Below, piece by piece: positions 17,030 to 25,681 of a stretch of DNA of 63,373 nucleotides. Position numbers and translations under genes: made by a program. Position 1 is the first letter of the stretch, and the number at the start of each line of letters is the position of its first letter. Source of the DNA: an uncultured Eubacteriales bacterium (GTDB taxonomy: Bacteria > Bacillota > Clostridia > Peptostreptococcales > Anaerovoracaceae); NCBI GenBank assembly GCA_902773835.1, contig CACYFZ010000006.1, positions 1-63,373 of the forward strand, given 5' to 3'. The notes below the pieces were generated by a model that saw only the letters and a program-made list of their open reading frames with translations, searched no databases and had not been told where the DNA came from.

Positions 17030-18403
17030 TTAAATCAAGATGTACTTGAAGATGAATACTACTGCCAGTACATATACGAGCGGTGTAACTTTCTGGCTCT
17101 TTCCAGCGATAGTGTTGAGAATTGCATATGAGATAATTCCGAATGCGATACCCTCTGAGATTGAGTACATGAAAGGCATTGCTACGATAGTGATGAAGCA
17201 AGGAATAGCCTCAAGTACGTCATTCCAGTTGATCTCAACTACCTGCTGCATCATCATGAACCCTACTACGATCAGAGCCGGTGCTGTTGCGAAGCCCGGA
17301 ACTGTCAGGAAGATCGGTGAGAAGAGCAGTGCGAGCAGGAAGAGAATTCCGGATGTTACGGATGTAAGTCCCGTACGTCCGCCTTCTGAAATACCTGCGG
17401 ATGACTCTACGAATGTAGTTACCGTGGAAGTACCGAGGCAAGCACCTACTGTAGTACCTACAGCGTCTGCAAACAGTGCGCCCTTGATTCCAGGGAGTTT
17501 TCCGTTCTTATCCATCATCTTAGCTCTCGATGCACATCCGATAATCGTACCGATTGTATCGAAGAGGTCTACGAAGAGGAATGCGAACAGTATTACGAAG
17601 AAGTTCAGAACCTGTCCGCTTGTAATCAAGCTGAAGTCCATCTTCAGGAATGTTGATGAAAGTGAAGTCGGTGCGGATATGATTGCGCTAGGGATTACAC
17701 TGTACATTCCGAGATCCGGATTAGGTTTATAAAGACCTACCAGCTGGCAGATGATGCCGAGTGCCCAAGTTGCAATGATTCCTATAAGGATATTTCCCTT
17801 AATCTCTTTTATAACAAGCCAACCTGTAATAAGAATTCCGATGAGGCAGAGAACAACTCCGACTCCTACAGAACTCATACTTCCGTCTTCCATAGCTCCT
17901 TTGAATGAGAAGATGGTAACAAGTGTACTGTCACTGTTTACAACAAGTTTGGAATTCTGCATTCCGATGAAAGCGATGAAGAGACCGATACCAACGGATA
18001 CGGCTACTTTAAGGCTGGACGGAATTGCGTTGAATATAGCTTCACGTACATTTGTAAGTGTGAGAACTATGAAGATGAGACCTTCTGCAAATACTGCAGC
18101 AAGCGCGATCTGCCATGAATAACCCATGTTACCGCATACAGTATAAGCGAAGTAAGCATTAAGACCCATACCTGCGGAAAGTACGAAAGGCAGATTTGAG
18201 AGGGCTGCCATTACGAAGCAGGCGATAGCACTTGCCAGAGCTGTAGCAGTGAATACTGCACCGCCGTCCATTCCGGAAGCGCTGAGAATTGATGGGTTGA
18301 CTGCCAGGATGTATGCCATAGCCATGAATGTTGTAATACCGGCGATGACTTCAGTCTTGACGTCAGTCTTGTGCTCTTTGAGCTTGAATAGTTTTTCTAT
18401 CAT
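17030..18403 (-). CDS. Adenine/guanine/hypoxanthine permease (AzgA/PbuG type)
   Basis: A 457-aa integral membrane protein of the NCS2-related AzgA family, proton-coupled purine base uptake. The N-terminal KTEVIAGITTFMAMAYILAVNP is split across about residues 13-35 and is diagnostic; about twelve hydrophobic segments follow. The internal ATG at 18403 is preferred to the upstream ATG because GGAGGAAAAA directly precedes it. It lies before ade on the same strand, so adenine or hypoxanthine is the likely cargo. The exact base preference cannot be read from the sequence. Confidence 0.92.
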   Translation of the reverse strand: MIEKLFKLKEHKTDVKTEVIAGITTFMAMAYILAVNPSILSASGMDGGAVFTATALASAIACFVMAALSNLPFVLSAGMGLNAYFAYTVCGNMGYSWQIALAAVFAEGLIFIVLTLTNVREAIFNAIPSSLKVAVSVGIGLFIAFIGMQNSKLVVNSDSTLVTIFSFKGAMEDGSMSSVGVGVVLCLIGILITGWLVIKEIKGNILIGIIATWALGIICQLVGLYKPNPDLGMYSVIPSAIISAPTSLSSTFLKMDFSLITSGQVLNFFVILFAFLFVDLFDTIGTIIGCASRAKMMDKNGKLPGIKGALFADAVGTTVGACLGTSTVTTFVESSAGISEGGRTGLTSVTSGILFLLALLFSPIFLTVPGFATAPALIVVGFMMMQQVVEINWNDVLEAIPCFITIVAMPFMYSISEGIAFGIISYAILNTIAGKSQKVTPLVYVLAVVFIFKYILI

Positions 18404-18522
18404 TTTTTCCTCCATGTTGACAATCCGTATTGATTGCCAATCACTCCCTATAAGGTTTAACTTACTGTAATAATTTTACATCACGGAAGTTGGAGGCGCA
18501 ATAATTTTTTTTAGTAAAAAAA

Positions 18523-19359
18523 TTATTTTTTAGTTAACTTGGAGATGTAATCTGCTGTAATCAGCTCCAAAACACTTCCGCCGATTGAGCGTGCCTTGTC
18601 TGATATGGTAAAGCAGTTATCATGTTCTTCAAGCCTCGGATCTATATCCGCAATCTTAAAACCTTCCGTTACTATAAATCCGTCTCGTATAAGACCCCTG
18701 AGAAGTCCCGAGATAGTGGCTTCAATATCTGTCTTTTTCCCTTCTTCGTCTTCGATATATGCGATGACCTCACCCTTTTGAACAACATCGCCGATCTTGT
18801 TTACATTTCTCATAACGCCTTTGTCCGGTGAGTGTATTACTCTGTCCTTTGTCACGCCTGCGATAGCTCCCGGGGTTCCCGTATTAGGCATGGCCGGACC
18901 TTCGGATATTACGCGGCCGAGATTATGCCCTCTCATAGTCTCAATAACATAATCGCAGTCCTTGCCTGCTTCAAATCCGGGGCCGAGAGCAATTGTAAGC
19001 GGCGCCATTTCTTTGGATGTGCCTAGGTTCTTCTTTGCGAGAATCGCATCGACTACTGCATCCGGCCTGTAGTCTCCTATTGTTTTACCTTCCGCATCCA
19101 AAAGAATCGGAAGTTCATCTGCTTCCGCGATCTTTACTGCCTCGTCCAGATTTTTAGCAAGTCGTGCGGTCACCCCCTCTATTTCGGTCGCGCCGTCATA
19201 AACTGCTTCACTAAAAGCGACCGTCCTTCTTATTGCAGACGGCTTATCAATTTCCAAAAGTATAGGTCTGAAACCTGCTTTATAAAGTCTGTAAATGGAG
19301 CCGGTGGCTATATCCCCGGCTCCTCTGACTACTATTCTGTAATCATTTGCTGTCTTCAC
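18523..19359 (-). CDS. yqeB: YqeB/EF2563-family SDMH accessory protein
   Basis: A 278-aa protein of the EF2563 selenium-dependent molybdenum hydroxylase family, typically found with orphan SelD, YqeC and MocA. The N-terminus has a Rossmann-type start, VVRGAGDIATGSIYRL. A central conserved stretch is ALGPGFEAGKDCDYVIETMRG in parts, and the C-terminal part resembles a lipoyl-like fold with GDVVQKGEVIAYIEDEE. It starts at GTG, 8 bases after GGGAG, and lies 13 bases after the hydantoinase gene. Its biochemical role in maturation is not established. Confidence 0.88.
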   Translation of the reverse strand: MKTANDYRIVVRGAGDIATGSIYRLYKAGFRPILLEIDKPSAIRRTVAFSEAVYDGATEIEGVTARLAKNLDEAVKIAEADELPILLDAEGKTIGDYRPDAVVDAILAKKNLGTSKEMAPLTIALGPGFEAGKDCDYVIETMRGHNLGRVISEGPAMPNTGTPGAIAGVTKDRVIHSPDKGVMRNVNKIGDVVQKGEVIAYIEDEEGKKTDIEATISGLLRGLIRDGFIVTEGFKIADIDPRLEEHDNCFTISDKARSIGGSVLELITADYISKLTKK

Positions 19360-19372
19360 TGTTTGCTCTCCC

Positions 19373-20764
19373 TTATACCAAAGATGTCGTGCCGCGTTTC
19401 AGATAGCGGCCGCTGCCCTTGCTGCCGAGGAATCTGTTGTCCTCTACTATGAGTTCTCCTCTTGAAAAGACTTTTTCAATGCGGCCTGTAAGATTGAAAC
19501 CTTCGTAGCATGTATAGTCATTTGCACCGTGCATGTCATCTATAGTCAGGACATGCTTTGCATCAGGATCCATGATTACGATATCCGCATCCGCACCCGG
19601 CATGATAGCACCCTTCTTAGGATATATTCCGAATACTTTAGCAGGCTCTGTGCAGCAATATTTTACAAGCTGAGGAAGCGAGATTCTGTTTTTGGCAACT
19701 CCTTCCGAATACATTACAGGGAGTCTCTCCTCTACGCCCGGTGCACCATTAGGACATTTCCTGAAATCATCCTTTCCGGCCTGCTTCTGCTCTTTGAAAG
19801 TGAACGGACAGTGGTCCGTAGCCACAGTATCGATAATGCAATTATCGGAAAGAGCCTTCCATAGAGCATCTATGTCAGTCTGTTTCCTCAGCGGCGGTGA
19901 CATTATAGCCTTCAGGCCTTCCTGATCGTCCTCATATGCAGCGTCTGTAAGTGTCAAATACTGTGTGCAAGTCTCTACGCCGAAGTGCTGCTGCCCTGCT
20001 TCTCTTGATTTCATTACTTCCTTAAGGCCTGCTTCTGAGGAAAGGTGCACTACATATGCAGGCGCCTCTCCGGCTTCCTTTGCGATGTACAGAAGTCTGC
20101 TTACGGCTTCTGCTTCGGCAAGCGCCGGCCTGGCCTGAGGATGATATTTAGCCTGTACTTTCCCTGCTGCACCGAGTTCTGCTTTAGTTACCTCTACCAA
20201 TGCGTCGTTCTCGCAATGAGCGGGAATGACAAGCCCCTCCTCTGATGCTACTTTCATTATTTTAAAAAGCCACTCGTCATTAATCATATTTCCGCCGTAG
20301 GTCATATATGCTTTCCAGCTGGTGATGCCTTCTCGCCTTGAGATGTCAACCATCTCTTTAAGTTTTGCATCGTTCATTAGCTGCAGCACGCCGTGGAAGC
20401 CGTAGTCAATCACGGCGTTCCCGTCAGCCAGTCCGTGATACACATCCACCTGGTGCATAAGGCTGACGTCCTCTGCGGCGAAAGCCATATGATCCACTAT
20501 GGTAGTCGTACCGCCGCAGGCTGCAGCGACAGTTCCCGTATAAAAATCGTCACAGGCGCGCGCGATTCCGACATCGAGATCCATATGCGTATGTACATCT
20601 ACGGCACCCGGCAGAAGGAGCTTTCCCTCAGCATCTATTATCTCTGCATCCTCGCACTCGATATCCGTGCCGATTTCCTCAATAGTCTCACCGGCGATAA
20701 GCACATCCGCTTTAAAGACTTCTGATTCCGTTACTATGCTTGCGCCTTTTATAATCTTCTTCAT
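19373..20764 (-). CDS. hydA: Dihydropyrimidinase / hydantoinase (HyuA-like)
   Basis: A 463-aa cyclic amidohydrolase. The metal-binding motif is AVDVHTHMDLDVG (about residues 54-66), the carboxylated lysine is probably in TSWKAYMTYGG, and the metal histidines are in IPAHCEND and VVHLSSEAG. The aspartate motif is TVATDHCPF. It opens cyclic amide or ureide rings. It sits between xdhC and yqeB in an Xdh operon, as in the E. coli hyuA-xdh region. A ring-opening role on a purine breakdown product such as a ureide is plausible but not shown. Confidence 0.9.
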   Translation of the reverse strand: MKKIIKGASIVTESEVFKADVLIAGETIEEIGTDIECEDAEIIDAEGKLLLPGAVDVHTHMDLDVGIARACDDFYTGTVAAACGGTTTIVDHMAFAAEDVSLMHQVDVYHGLADGNAVIDYGFHGVLQLMNDAKLKEMVDISRREGITSWKAYMTYGGNMINDEWLFKIMKVASEEGLVIPAHCENDALVEVTKAELGAAGKVQAKYHPQARPALAEAEAVSRLLYIAKEAGEAPAYVVHLSSEAGLKEVMKSREAGQQHFGVETCTQYLTLTDAAYEDDQEGLKAIMSPPLRKQTDIDALWKALSDNCIIDTVATDHCPFTFKEQKQAGKDDFRKCPNGAPGVEERLPVMYSEGVAKNRISLPQLVKYCCTEPAKVFGIYPKKGAIMPGADADIVIMDPDAKHVLTIDDMHGANDYTCYEGFNLTGRIEKVFSRGELIVEDNRFLGSKGSGRYLKRGTTSLV

Positions 20765-20775
20765 TTTTGTTTCCT

Positions 20776-20822
20776 CACATAAAAAGTCGATACGTGATTA
20801 TGATACCACATATCGACTTTAG
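20776..20822 (-). terminator. Internal terminator between xdhC and hydA
   Basis: AAAGTCGATA (20783-20792) pairs with TATCGACTTT (20811-20820) around a loop holding a further GTG/CAC pair. On the minus strand the stem is followed by a T run. It would reduce transcription from xdhABC into hydA-yqeB. Confidence 0.7.
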
Positions 20823-20830
20823 TATTTTGC

Positions 20831-21382
20831 TTACTTAAACGGCATAGGATTAGGATATTCCGTAATCCCCTGCGAGTTTACCAGCTCGGCTTCCTTCTTC
20901 TTACCGAGCCTTCTCAACATTGTCTTCTTAACTGCTCGGAAGATATTCTCGTAACCCGTACATCTGCAGAGATGTCCCGATAGGGCCTTTCTGAGCTCGT
21001 CATCAGTATATTCTTTTCCGGAGTTTACTATCTCCCAGGACGTCATAATGAATCCCGGCGAGCAGAATCCACACTGAATGGCGCCCTCATCTACAAATGC
21101 CTGCTGGATGTCGGAGAGTTCTCCTCCCGGACCCGTCAGACCTTCCAGAGTCCAAATCTCCTTGCCCTCGGCCCATACAGCCATGTATATGCAGGAGTTG
21201 AAACCTTCTCCGTCGATTATTACGGTGCAGGCTCCGCACTCGCCTACCTCACATCCTTTCTTGACCGATGTCAGGCGGTAGTCGTTTCTGAGCATATCAG
21301 TCAGAGAGGCTCTTACGTCTACAATCTTCTCTACTTCTTTACCGTTAATCTTGCAGTGTACCACCTTGTATTTATTATCCAT
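20831..21382 (-). CDS. xdhC: Xanthine dehydrogenase iron-sulfur subunit XdhC
   Basis: A 183-aa electron-transfer subunit with two [2Fe-2S] clusters. All ligands are intact: GCEVGECGACTV with a further Cys for the plant-type cluster, then IQCGFCSPG and HLCRCTGY for the second. The ATG at 21382 is chosen because an upstream GTG overlaps the AGGAGG itself; the ATG overlaps the xdhB stop by 8 bases. It passes electrons from the Mo site to the FAD subunit. It is slightly longer than E. coli XdhC (159 aa) at the C-terminus. Confidence 0.94.
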   Translation of the reverse strand: MDNKYKVVHCKINGKEVEKIVDVRASLTDMLRNDYRLTSVKKGCEVGECGACTVIIDGEGFNSCIYMAVWAEGKEIWTLEGLTGPGGELSDIQQAFVDEGAIQCGFCSPGFIMTSWEIVNSGKEYTDDELRKALSGHLCRCTGYENIFRAVKKTMLRRLGKKKEAELVNSQGITEYPNPMPFK

Positions 21383-22262
21383 TGATGACACCTCCTGCCT
21401 GTTCTATGCAATCTCTGAGCGCGCGCTCTGCCATTACAACTGAGATGTGGCGTCTGAGCGCACGGCTTGCACGCCAGCTGTTACGCGGATTTACATCCTC
21501 AAGTACCATCTCTGAGAATGCTTTAATATTCTTCTCGTTTACGGCTTTTCCCTTCAGGAATTCCTCTGCGGCAGTAGCTCTCATAGGAATAGGGGCTGCT
21601 ACGCCGTAACCGATTCTTACGCGCTCGAACTTCTTTTTATCTTCGCTGAGTCTTACATTCACCGAGCATCCGGTGGTGGTGATATCCAGGGCATTTCTCA
21701 TAGCGTACTTGATATAGTGTCCGAAGCATCTGTCATATGATTCCTTCGGAATGAGAATCGCCGTCTGAATCTCGGCAGGCTTAAGGTCTACTACCTTGGC
21801 CTTGATGTAGAAGTCCTTGATAGGAACTCTCCTTACGCCTTCAGGTCCCGTAATTTCTATAATTGCGTCCCAGGCCATAAGAGTTGATGCAGAGTCAGCA
21901 GATGTAACCCCGTTACAAGTGTTACCGCCTATGGTTCCTATAGCTCTTATCTGCGGGCCGCCCACCATATCCACGGCCTCTCCGAGCACGTTGATGTACT
22001 TCTGAATGATAGGATCATTAGTAATATGTGAGAAGCTGGTCAGGGAACCGATTCTGATGTTCTCCTCTTCATCGATAGAAACTCCTCTGAGTTCATCGAG
22101 CATATAAATGCTGACGAGCTCAACTCCGGCTCTTCGGCCCTCCCTTACCTGTACGAGTACGTCGGAACCTCCGGCCAGTATCTGTGCCTCGGGATGTTCC
22201 TGAAGAAGCTCTATTGCGTGCTGAACGCTCTCAGCTTCGTAAAGTGCTTTTATATCATACAT
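21375..22262 (-). CDS. xdhB: Xanthine dehydrogenase FAD subunit XdhB
   Basis: A 295-aa FAD-binding subunit (molybdopterin dehydrogenase FAD-binding family, CO_deh_flav_C at the end). The flavin motifs are seen as ILAGGSDVLVQV (about residue 30) and RAIGTIGGNTCNGVTSAD (about residue 107). AGGAGG lies 8 bases before the ATG. Order xdhA-xdhB-xdhC with tight spacing is like E. coli. It would pass electrons to NAD or another acceptor. Confidence 0.94.
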   Translation of the reverse strand: MYDIKALYEAESVQHAIELLQEHPEAQILAGGSDVLVQVREGRRAGVELVSIYMLDELRGVSIDEEENIRIGSLTSFSHITNDPIIQKYINVLGEAVDMVGGPQIRAIGTIGGNTCNGVTSADSASTLMAWDAIIEITGPEGVRRVPIKDFYIKAKVVDLKPAEIQTAILIPKESYDRCFGHYIKYAMRNALDITTTGCSVNVRLSEDKKKFERVRIGYGVAAPIPMRATAAEEFLKGKAVNEKNIKAFSEMVLEDVNPRNSWRASRALRRHISVVMAERALRDCIEQAGGVING

Positions 22263-22280
22263 ACTTCAATCCTCCTTTCC

Positions 22281-24605
22281 CTATTCTTCCTCCGCGAAGG
22301 AATCATTGATGAGACCTCCGGCCGTGAATTCACGGAAAAGAGTATGCGGTGACAGCGGAAGTTCGTTGATGTACTGACCTGTCGCATAGCCAATGGCATT
22401 ACGGATTGCAGGTGCTACCGGGCAAACCGGAGGTTCTCCCAAGCCCTTGGTTCCGTAGGCACTCGTAGGCTCGTAGTTTTCTACGAATGCGCCGACAAGT
22501 CTAGGATGATCCATGAAGGATGACATCTTATAGTCGAGCAGGTTGTTATTAAGAGGCGCACCCGTCTTCTCATCCCACATGAGTTTCTCAGACAATGCAT
22601 ATCCTATTCCCATGCTCTGTCCGCCGTGTACCTGGCCCTCTGCAAGCATAGGGTTAATAATCTGACCTGCGTCATGTACGTTAACGATGTTCAAAAGTCT
22701 TACGCGGCACATCGGAATGTCTACCTCTACCTCTGCGAAGCAGCATCCGAATGAATAAGCGTTGGATTTAATCTGATATGTGGACTCAGCAGTCAGATGC
22801 TGAGATCCTTCCGTTGTATATAGCTTAGCCAGAGCGAGTTCTCCGAGAGTCATAAGCTCACGTCCGTCCGTCGTTCTGACAATAACGCCGTCTACTATGT
22901 CGAGGTTGTAAACAGGCATGCGTGTGAACTGATGAGCAGCCTCGAGAACTTTCTCTTTAAGAAGCTCTGCGGTCTGTCTTATTGAGAATCCCAGAGTGTA
23001 TGTACCTCTTGAAGCGTATACACCTGTGCCGAACGGGCATACATCGGTATCCTGATTTGAAATAGGATGAACCATATCAACAGGAATGCCGAGAGTGTCC
23101 GCGATCATCTGGGATGCTACGGTGTCCGCACCCTGTCCGATCTCAGTCTCACCTATCTGGAACTGCACCGAGCCGTCCTGGTTCATTACGATACGGCAGG
23201 ATGAAGTCTCAAGTGCGATAGGATAAACGGCTGTGTTATACCAGAAAGTAGATACAGCGATTCCGCGCCTTATATCCCCCTTCTGATTCTTATACTTCTT
23301 AACTTTATCGTAGTATCCGATGATCTCAGCGCCCTTATCGAAGCACTGATTGAATGTATCGGAATAAAGTTCATTCTTTGAAAATGCGTGATAGTATCCG
23401 ACAGGCATCAGGTTCTTTCTTCTGAATTCAAGCGGATCCATCTTCATGGCGCGCGCGCAGTCCTCTGCGTGGCATTCCATCGCGAAACTGGCCTGAGGCA
23501 TTCCGTATCCTCTCATGGCACCGGCTACCGACCTGTTCGTGTAAACCGTCCATGTCTCACCGTCGATATTATCGCAAGGATAGAGCTGAGGGAATGCATT
23601 AAGGCCTTTGGCTGCAATAGCGTGACCGTGAGAACTGTAGGCTCCGTTGTTGCACCATGCTTTGATTGTCCTTGCTGCAAAGCTTCCGTCCTTTCTCATC
23701 CATGATGTGATGTGGTATCTGATGGCGTGACGGATTCTGTTACTGATAAATGTCTCTTCTCTTGACACATCCAGCTTTACAAGTCTGCCTCCGAGCTGAA
23801 TGGAGATCCAAGCACAGAGTGGCTCATAAAGAACGTCCTGTTTGTTTCCGAATCCGCCGCCGACGAAAGGTTTGATAACTCTGAACTTACCCCAGTCCAT
23901 ACCGAGGGCCTGTCCGATTACACGACGTGCGATATGCGGAATCTGAGTCGAAGATACGACAACGGTTCTGTCACCTTCTCCGTACGCATAGCAGATGAAA
24001 TTCTCAATATGGCAGTGCTGTACAGGCTGTGTCTCGTACCAACCTTCCACCTTAGTGAGGCCCTTCTCTTTAATAGCTTCTTCTACATTACCCATGTGAA
24101 TCTCTGTATGAGCGAGAACGTTGTTAGGATAATCTTCGTGAAGCTGAGGAGCGCCGTCCTCCATAGCTTCCTGAGCATCTAGAACGAAAGGAAGCTCTTC
24201 GTATTCAACGCTCTTTTCCAAGATGCGAATAGCCTGCGATGCGGCAACTTCGTCTTCTGCTACTACGGCTGCGATATCATCTCCGTGGAAGAGCGGCCTG
24301 TCCGTGAGAATCAGACGGTCGCAAATGTCCTGGTGATGAGGATCCGTGGACCATGGGTGACCCGCAGTCGGGAAATAGTGTTTTTCTTTTATATCGAAGC
24401 ATGTGAAGACGCGGACAACGCCCGGAATCTTCTCTGCTTCTTTAGTATCGATTTTCTTGACAATGCCGTTGGCTATGGATGAGTGAAGAACTCTGATAAC
24501 CAATGCGCCCTTATCGCACAAATCATCTGTGTACTTAGTGCGACCGGTGGCTTTGTCATAAGCATCGTGCCTGATAACAGACTTTCCTATGTACTTTTTG
24601 GACAT
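22281..24605 (-). CDS. xdhA: Xanthine dehydrogenase molybdenum subunit XdhA
   Basis: A 774-aa molybdopterin cytosine dinucleotide-binding subunit of the xanthine oxidase family. It starts MSKKYIGKSVIRHDAYDKATG, has the GGGFGNKQDVLYEPL segment, the GAMRGYGMPQ loop and the catalytic-site GTKGLGEPPV with the conserved glutamate. The ATG at 24605 is chosen because AAGGGAGGACATT precedes it; the open frame extends 30 codons further without a good ribosome site. It oxidises or reduces purines at the Mo centre. Similar in size to E. coli XdhA (752 aa). Confidence 0.94.
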   Translation of the reverse strand: MSKKYIGKSVIRHDAYDKATGRTKYTDDLCDKGALVIRVLHSSIANGIVKKIDTKEAEKIPGVVRVFTCFDIKEKHYFPTAGHPWSTDPHHQDICDRLILTDRPLFHGDDIAAVVAEDEVAASQAIRILEKSVEYEELPFVLDAQEAMEDGAPQLHEDYPNNVLAHTEIHMGNVEEAIKEKGLTKVEGWYETQPVQHCHIENFICYAYGEGDRTVVVSSTQIPHIARRVIGQALGMDWGKFRVIKPFVGGGFGNKQDVLYEPLCAWISIQLGGRLVKLDVSREETFISNRIRHAIRYHITSWMRKDGSFAARTIKAWCNNGAYSSHGHAIAAKGLNAFPQLYPCDNIDGETWTVYTNRSVAGAMRGYGMPQASFAMECHAEDCARAMKMDPLEFRRKNLMPVGYYHAFSKNELYSDTFNQCFDKGAEIIGYYDKVKKYKNQKGDIRRGIAVSTFWYNTAVYPIALETSSCRIVMNQDGSVQFQIGETEIGQGADTVASQMIADTLGIPVDMVHPISNQDTDVCPFGTGVYASRGTYTLGFSIRQTAELLKEKVLEAAHQFTRMPVYNLDIVDGVIVRTTDGRELMTLGELALAKLYTTEGSQHLTAESTYQIKSNAYSFGCCFAEVEVDIPMCRVRLLNIVNVHDAGQIINPMLAEGQVHGGQSMGIGYALSEKLMWDEKTGAPLNNNLLDYKMSSFMDHPRLVGAFVENYEPTSAYGTKGLGEPPVCPVAPAIRNAIGYATGQYINELPLSPHTLFREFTAGGLINDSFAEEE

Positions 24606-24880
24606 AATGTCCTCCCTTTTAGAATAACTGCTCCGATGCCTTTTCTTTTTTACGGCACCCTTTTTCCAAAACAATATTAGCACATACTTTGCCATTATTG
24701 TACCCTAAAAATTTTTTGCGATTTATTTTCAAAAGTGATACGTAGCTTGGAAAATTCGGGATTATCGAAACAAAATAATATTTTGATACCTTGTTTTTTT
24801 TGGTAAAAAAGTTTATTTTTGTATGTGAAGAATAAGCATTGTTTTATACAAAGATTATTTAAGACCAACGGAGGTAAGAC
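24606..24880. promoter_or_regulatory. Divergent xdhA / ygfM promoter region
   Basis: An AT-rich 275-base divergent region. Positions 24718-24743 begin GCGATTTATTTTCAAAA, matching the left part of the ModE-like site at 34534 at 16 of 17 positions, but the right half-site is diverged. Promoter boxes are not clear enough to place. Confidence 0.45.
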
Positions 24881-25681
24881 ATGGCAGATAAACTTATCAT
24901 TGCCAAGACAGCCGAAGAAGCCGTCCGCGCCAAGGTGTTCGATAACGTCTACTTGGCAGGAGGCACTGAGGTAATGAGACTGGGATCAAGTGTTAACAGT
25001 GACGCATTCGTGTCCGTACGAAAGATTCCGTACATGCACGATATTGCATTGGAAAATGACATCGTTCGAATAGGTGCAGCCTGCACATTCCAGGAGATAC
25101 TCGAAAACAGTATAGTTCCCGCATATCTCAGGGAGGCGGCTCAGTTTATGGCATCCAGAACAAGACGCAATATGGCAACTATCGGCGGTAACATCGCAGT
25201 AGCAAGAGATGATTCATTCCTTCTTCCTACTCTCATCGCTGCCGGTGCAGAACTTGTTTTAAAGGATGTTAAATCTGAAGAGCAAGTATCCGTAGCGGAT
25301 TACATTGCTAAATCGGAAGAATATAAGTCTAAACTTATCTTGAGCGTTTGTGTTCCGAGAGACGGCATAAAAGTCAAATCCTGTAGATCTGCCAACACAG
25401 CGCAGAGCCATGCAAGGCTGACCGCTGCTCTTTCCGAGAAAGACGGAAAATATACAGCTGTAGCCGCAGTTAAAAACTCAGGTCTATACATACTCGGCAA
25501 CCTGTCAAAAGCTTTTTCATCATCCGATCCGAGTGAAGATGAAATAGTTGAGATTGCCAAGAAAAATGAATCGATAAAACTCGAGGATGATCTCCTCTAC
25601 GGCGGCGCAGACTACAGAAGATACCTCATCGGCATCACATTTGCCCTGATGTATGAAGAGATGAAAGGAGGACGCGCATAA
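24881..25681 (+). CDS. ygfM: FAD-binding subunit, YgfM family
   Basis: A 266-aa protein of the molybdopterin dehydrogenase FAD-binding family. Flavin-binding segments are YLAGGTEVMRLGS (about residue 25) and MATIGGNIAVARDDS (about residue 105). It overlaps the xdhD start by TAATG and is preceded by GGAGG. In E. coli YgfM pairs with XdhD, and with the iron-sulfur protein YgfK, which I do not find in this window. Likely moves electrons between XdhD and a partner. Confidence 0.9.
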   Translation: MADKLIIAKTAEEAVRAKVFDNVYLAGGTEVMRLGSSVNSDAFVSVRKIPYMHDIALENDIVRIGAACTFQEILENSIVPAYLREAAQFMASRTRRNMATIGGNIAVARDDSFLLPTLIAAGAELVLKDVKSEEQVSVADYIAKSEEYKSKLILSVCVPRDGIKVKSCRSANTAQSHARLTAALSEKDGKYTAVAAVKNSGLYILGNLSKAFSSSDPSEDEIVEIAKKNESIKLEDDLLYGGADYRRYLIGITFALMYEEMKGGRA

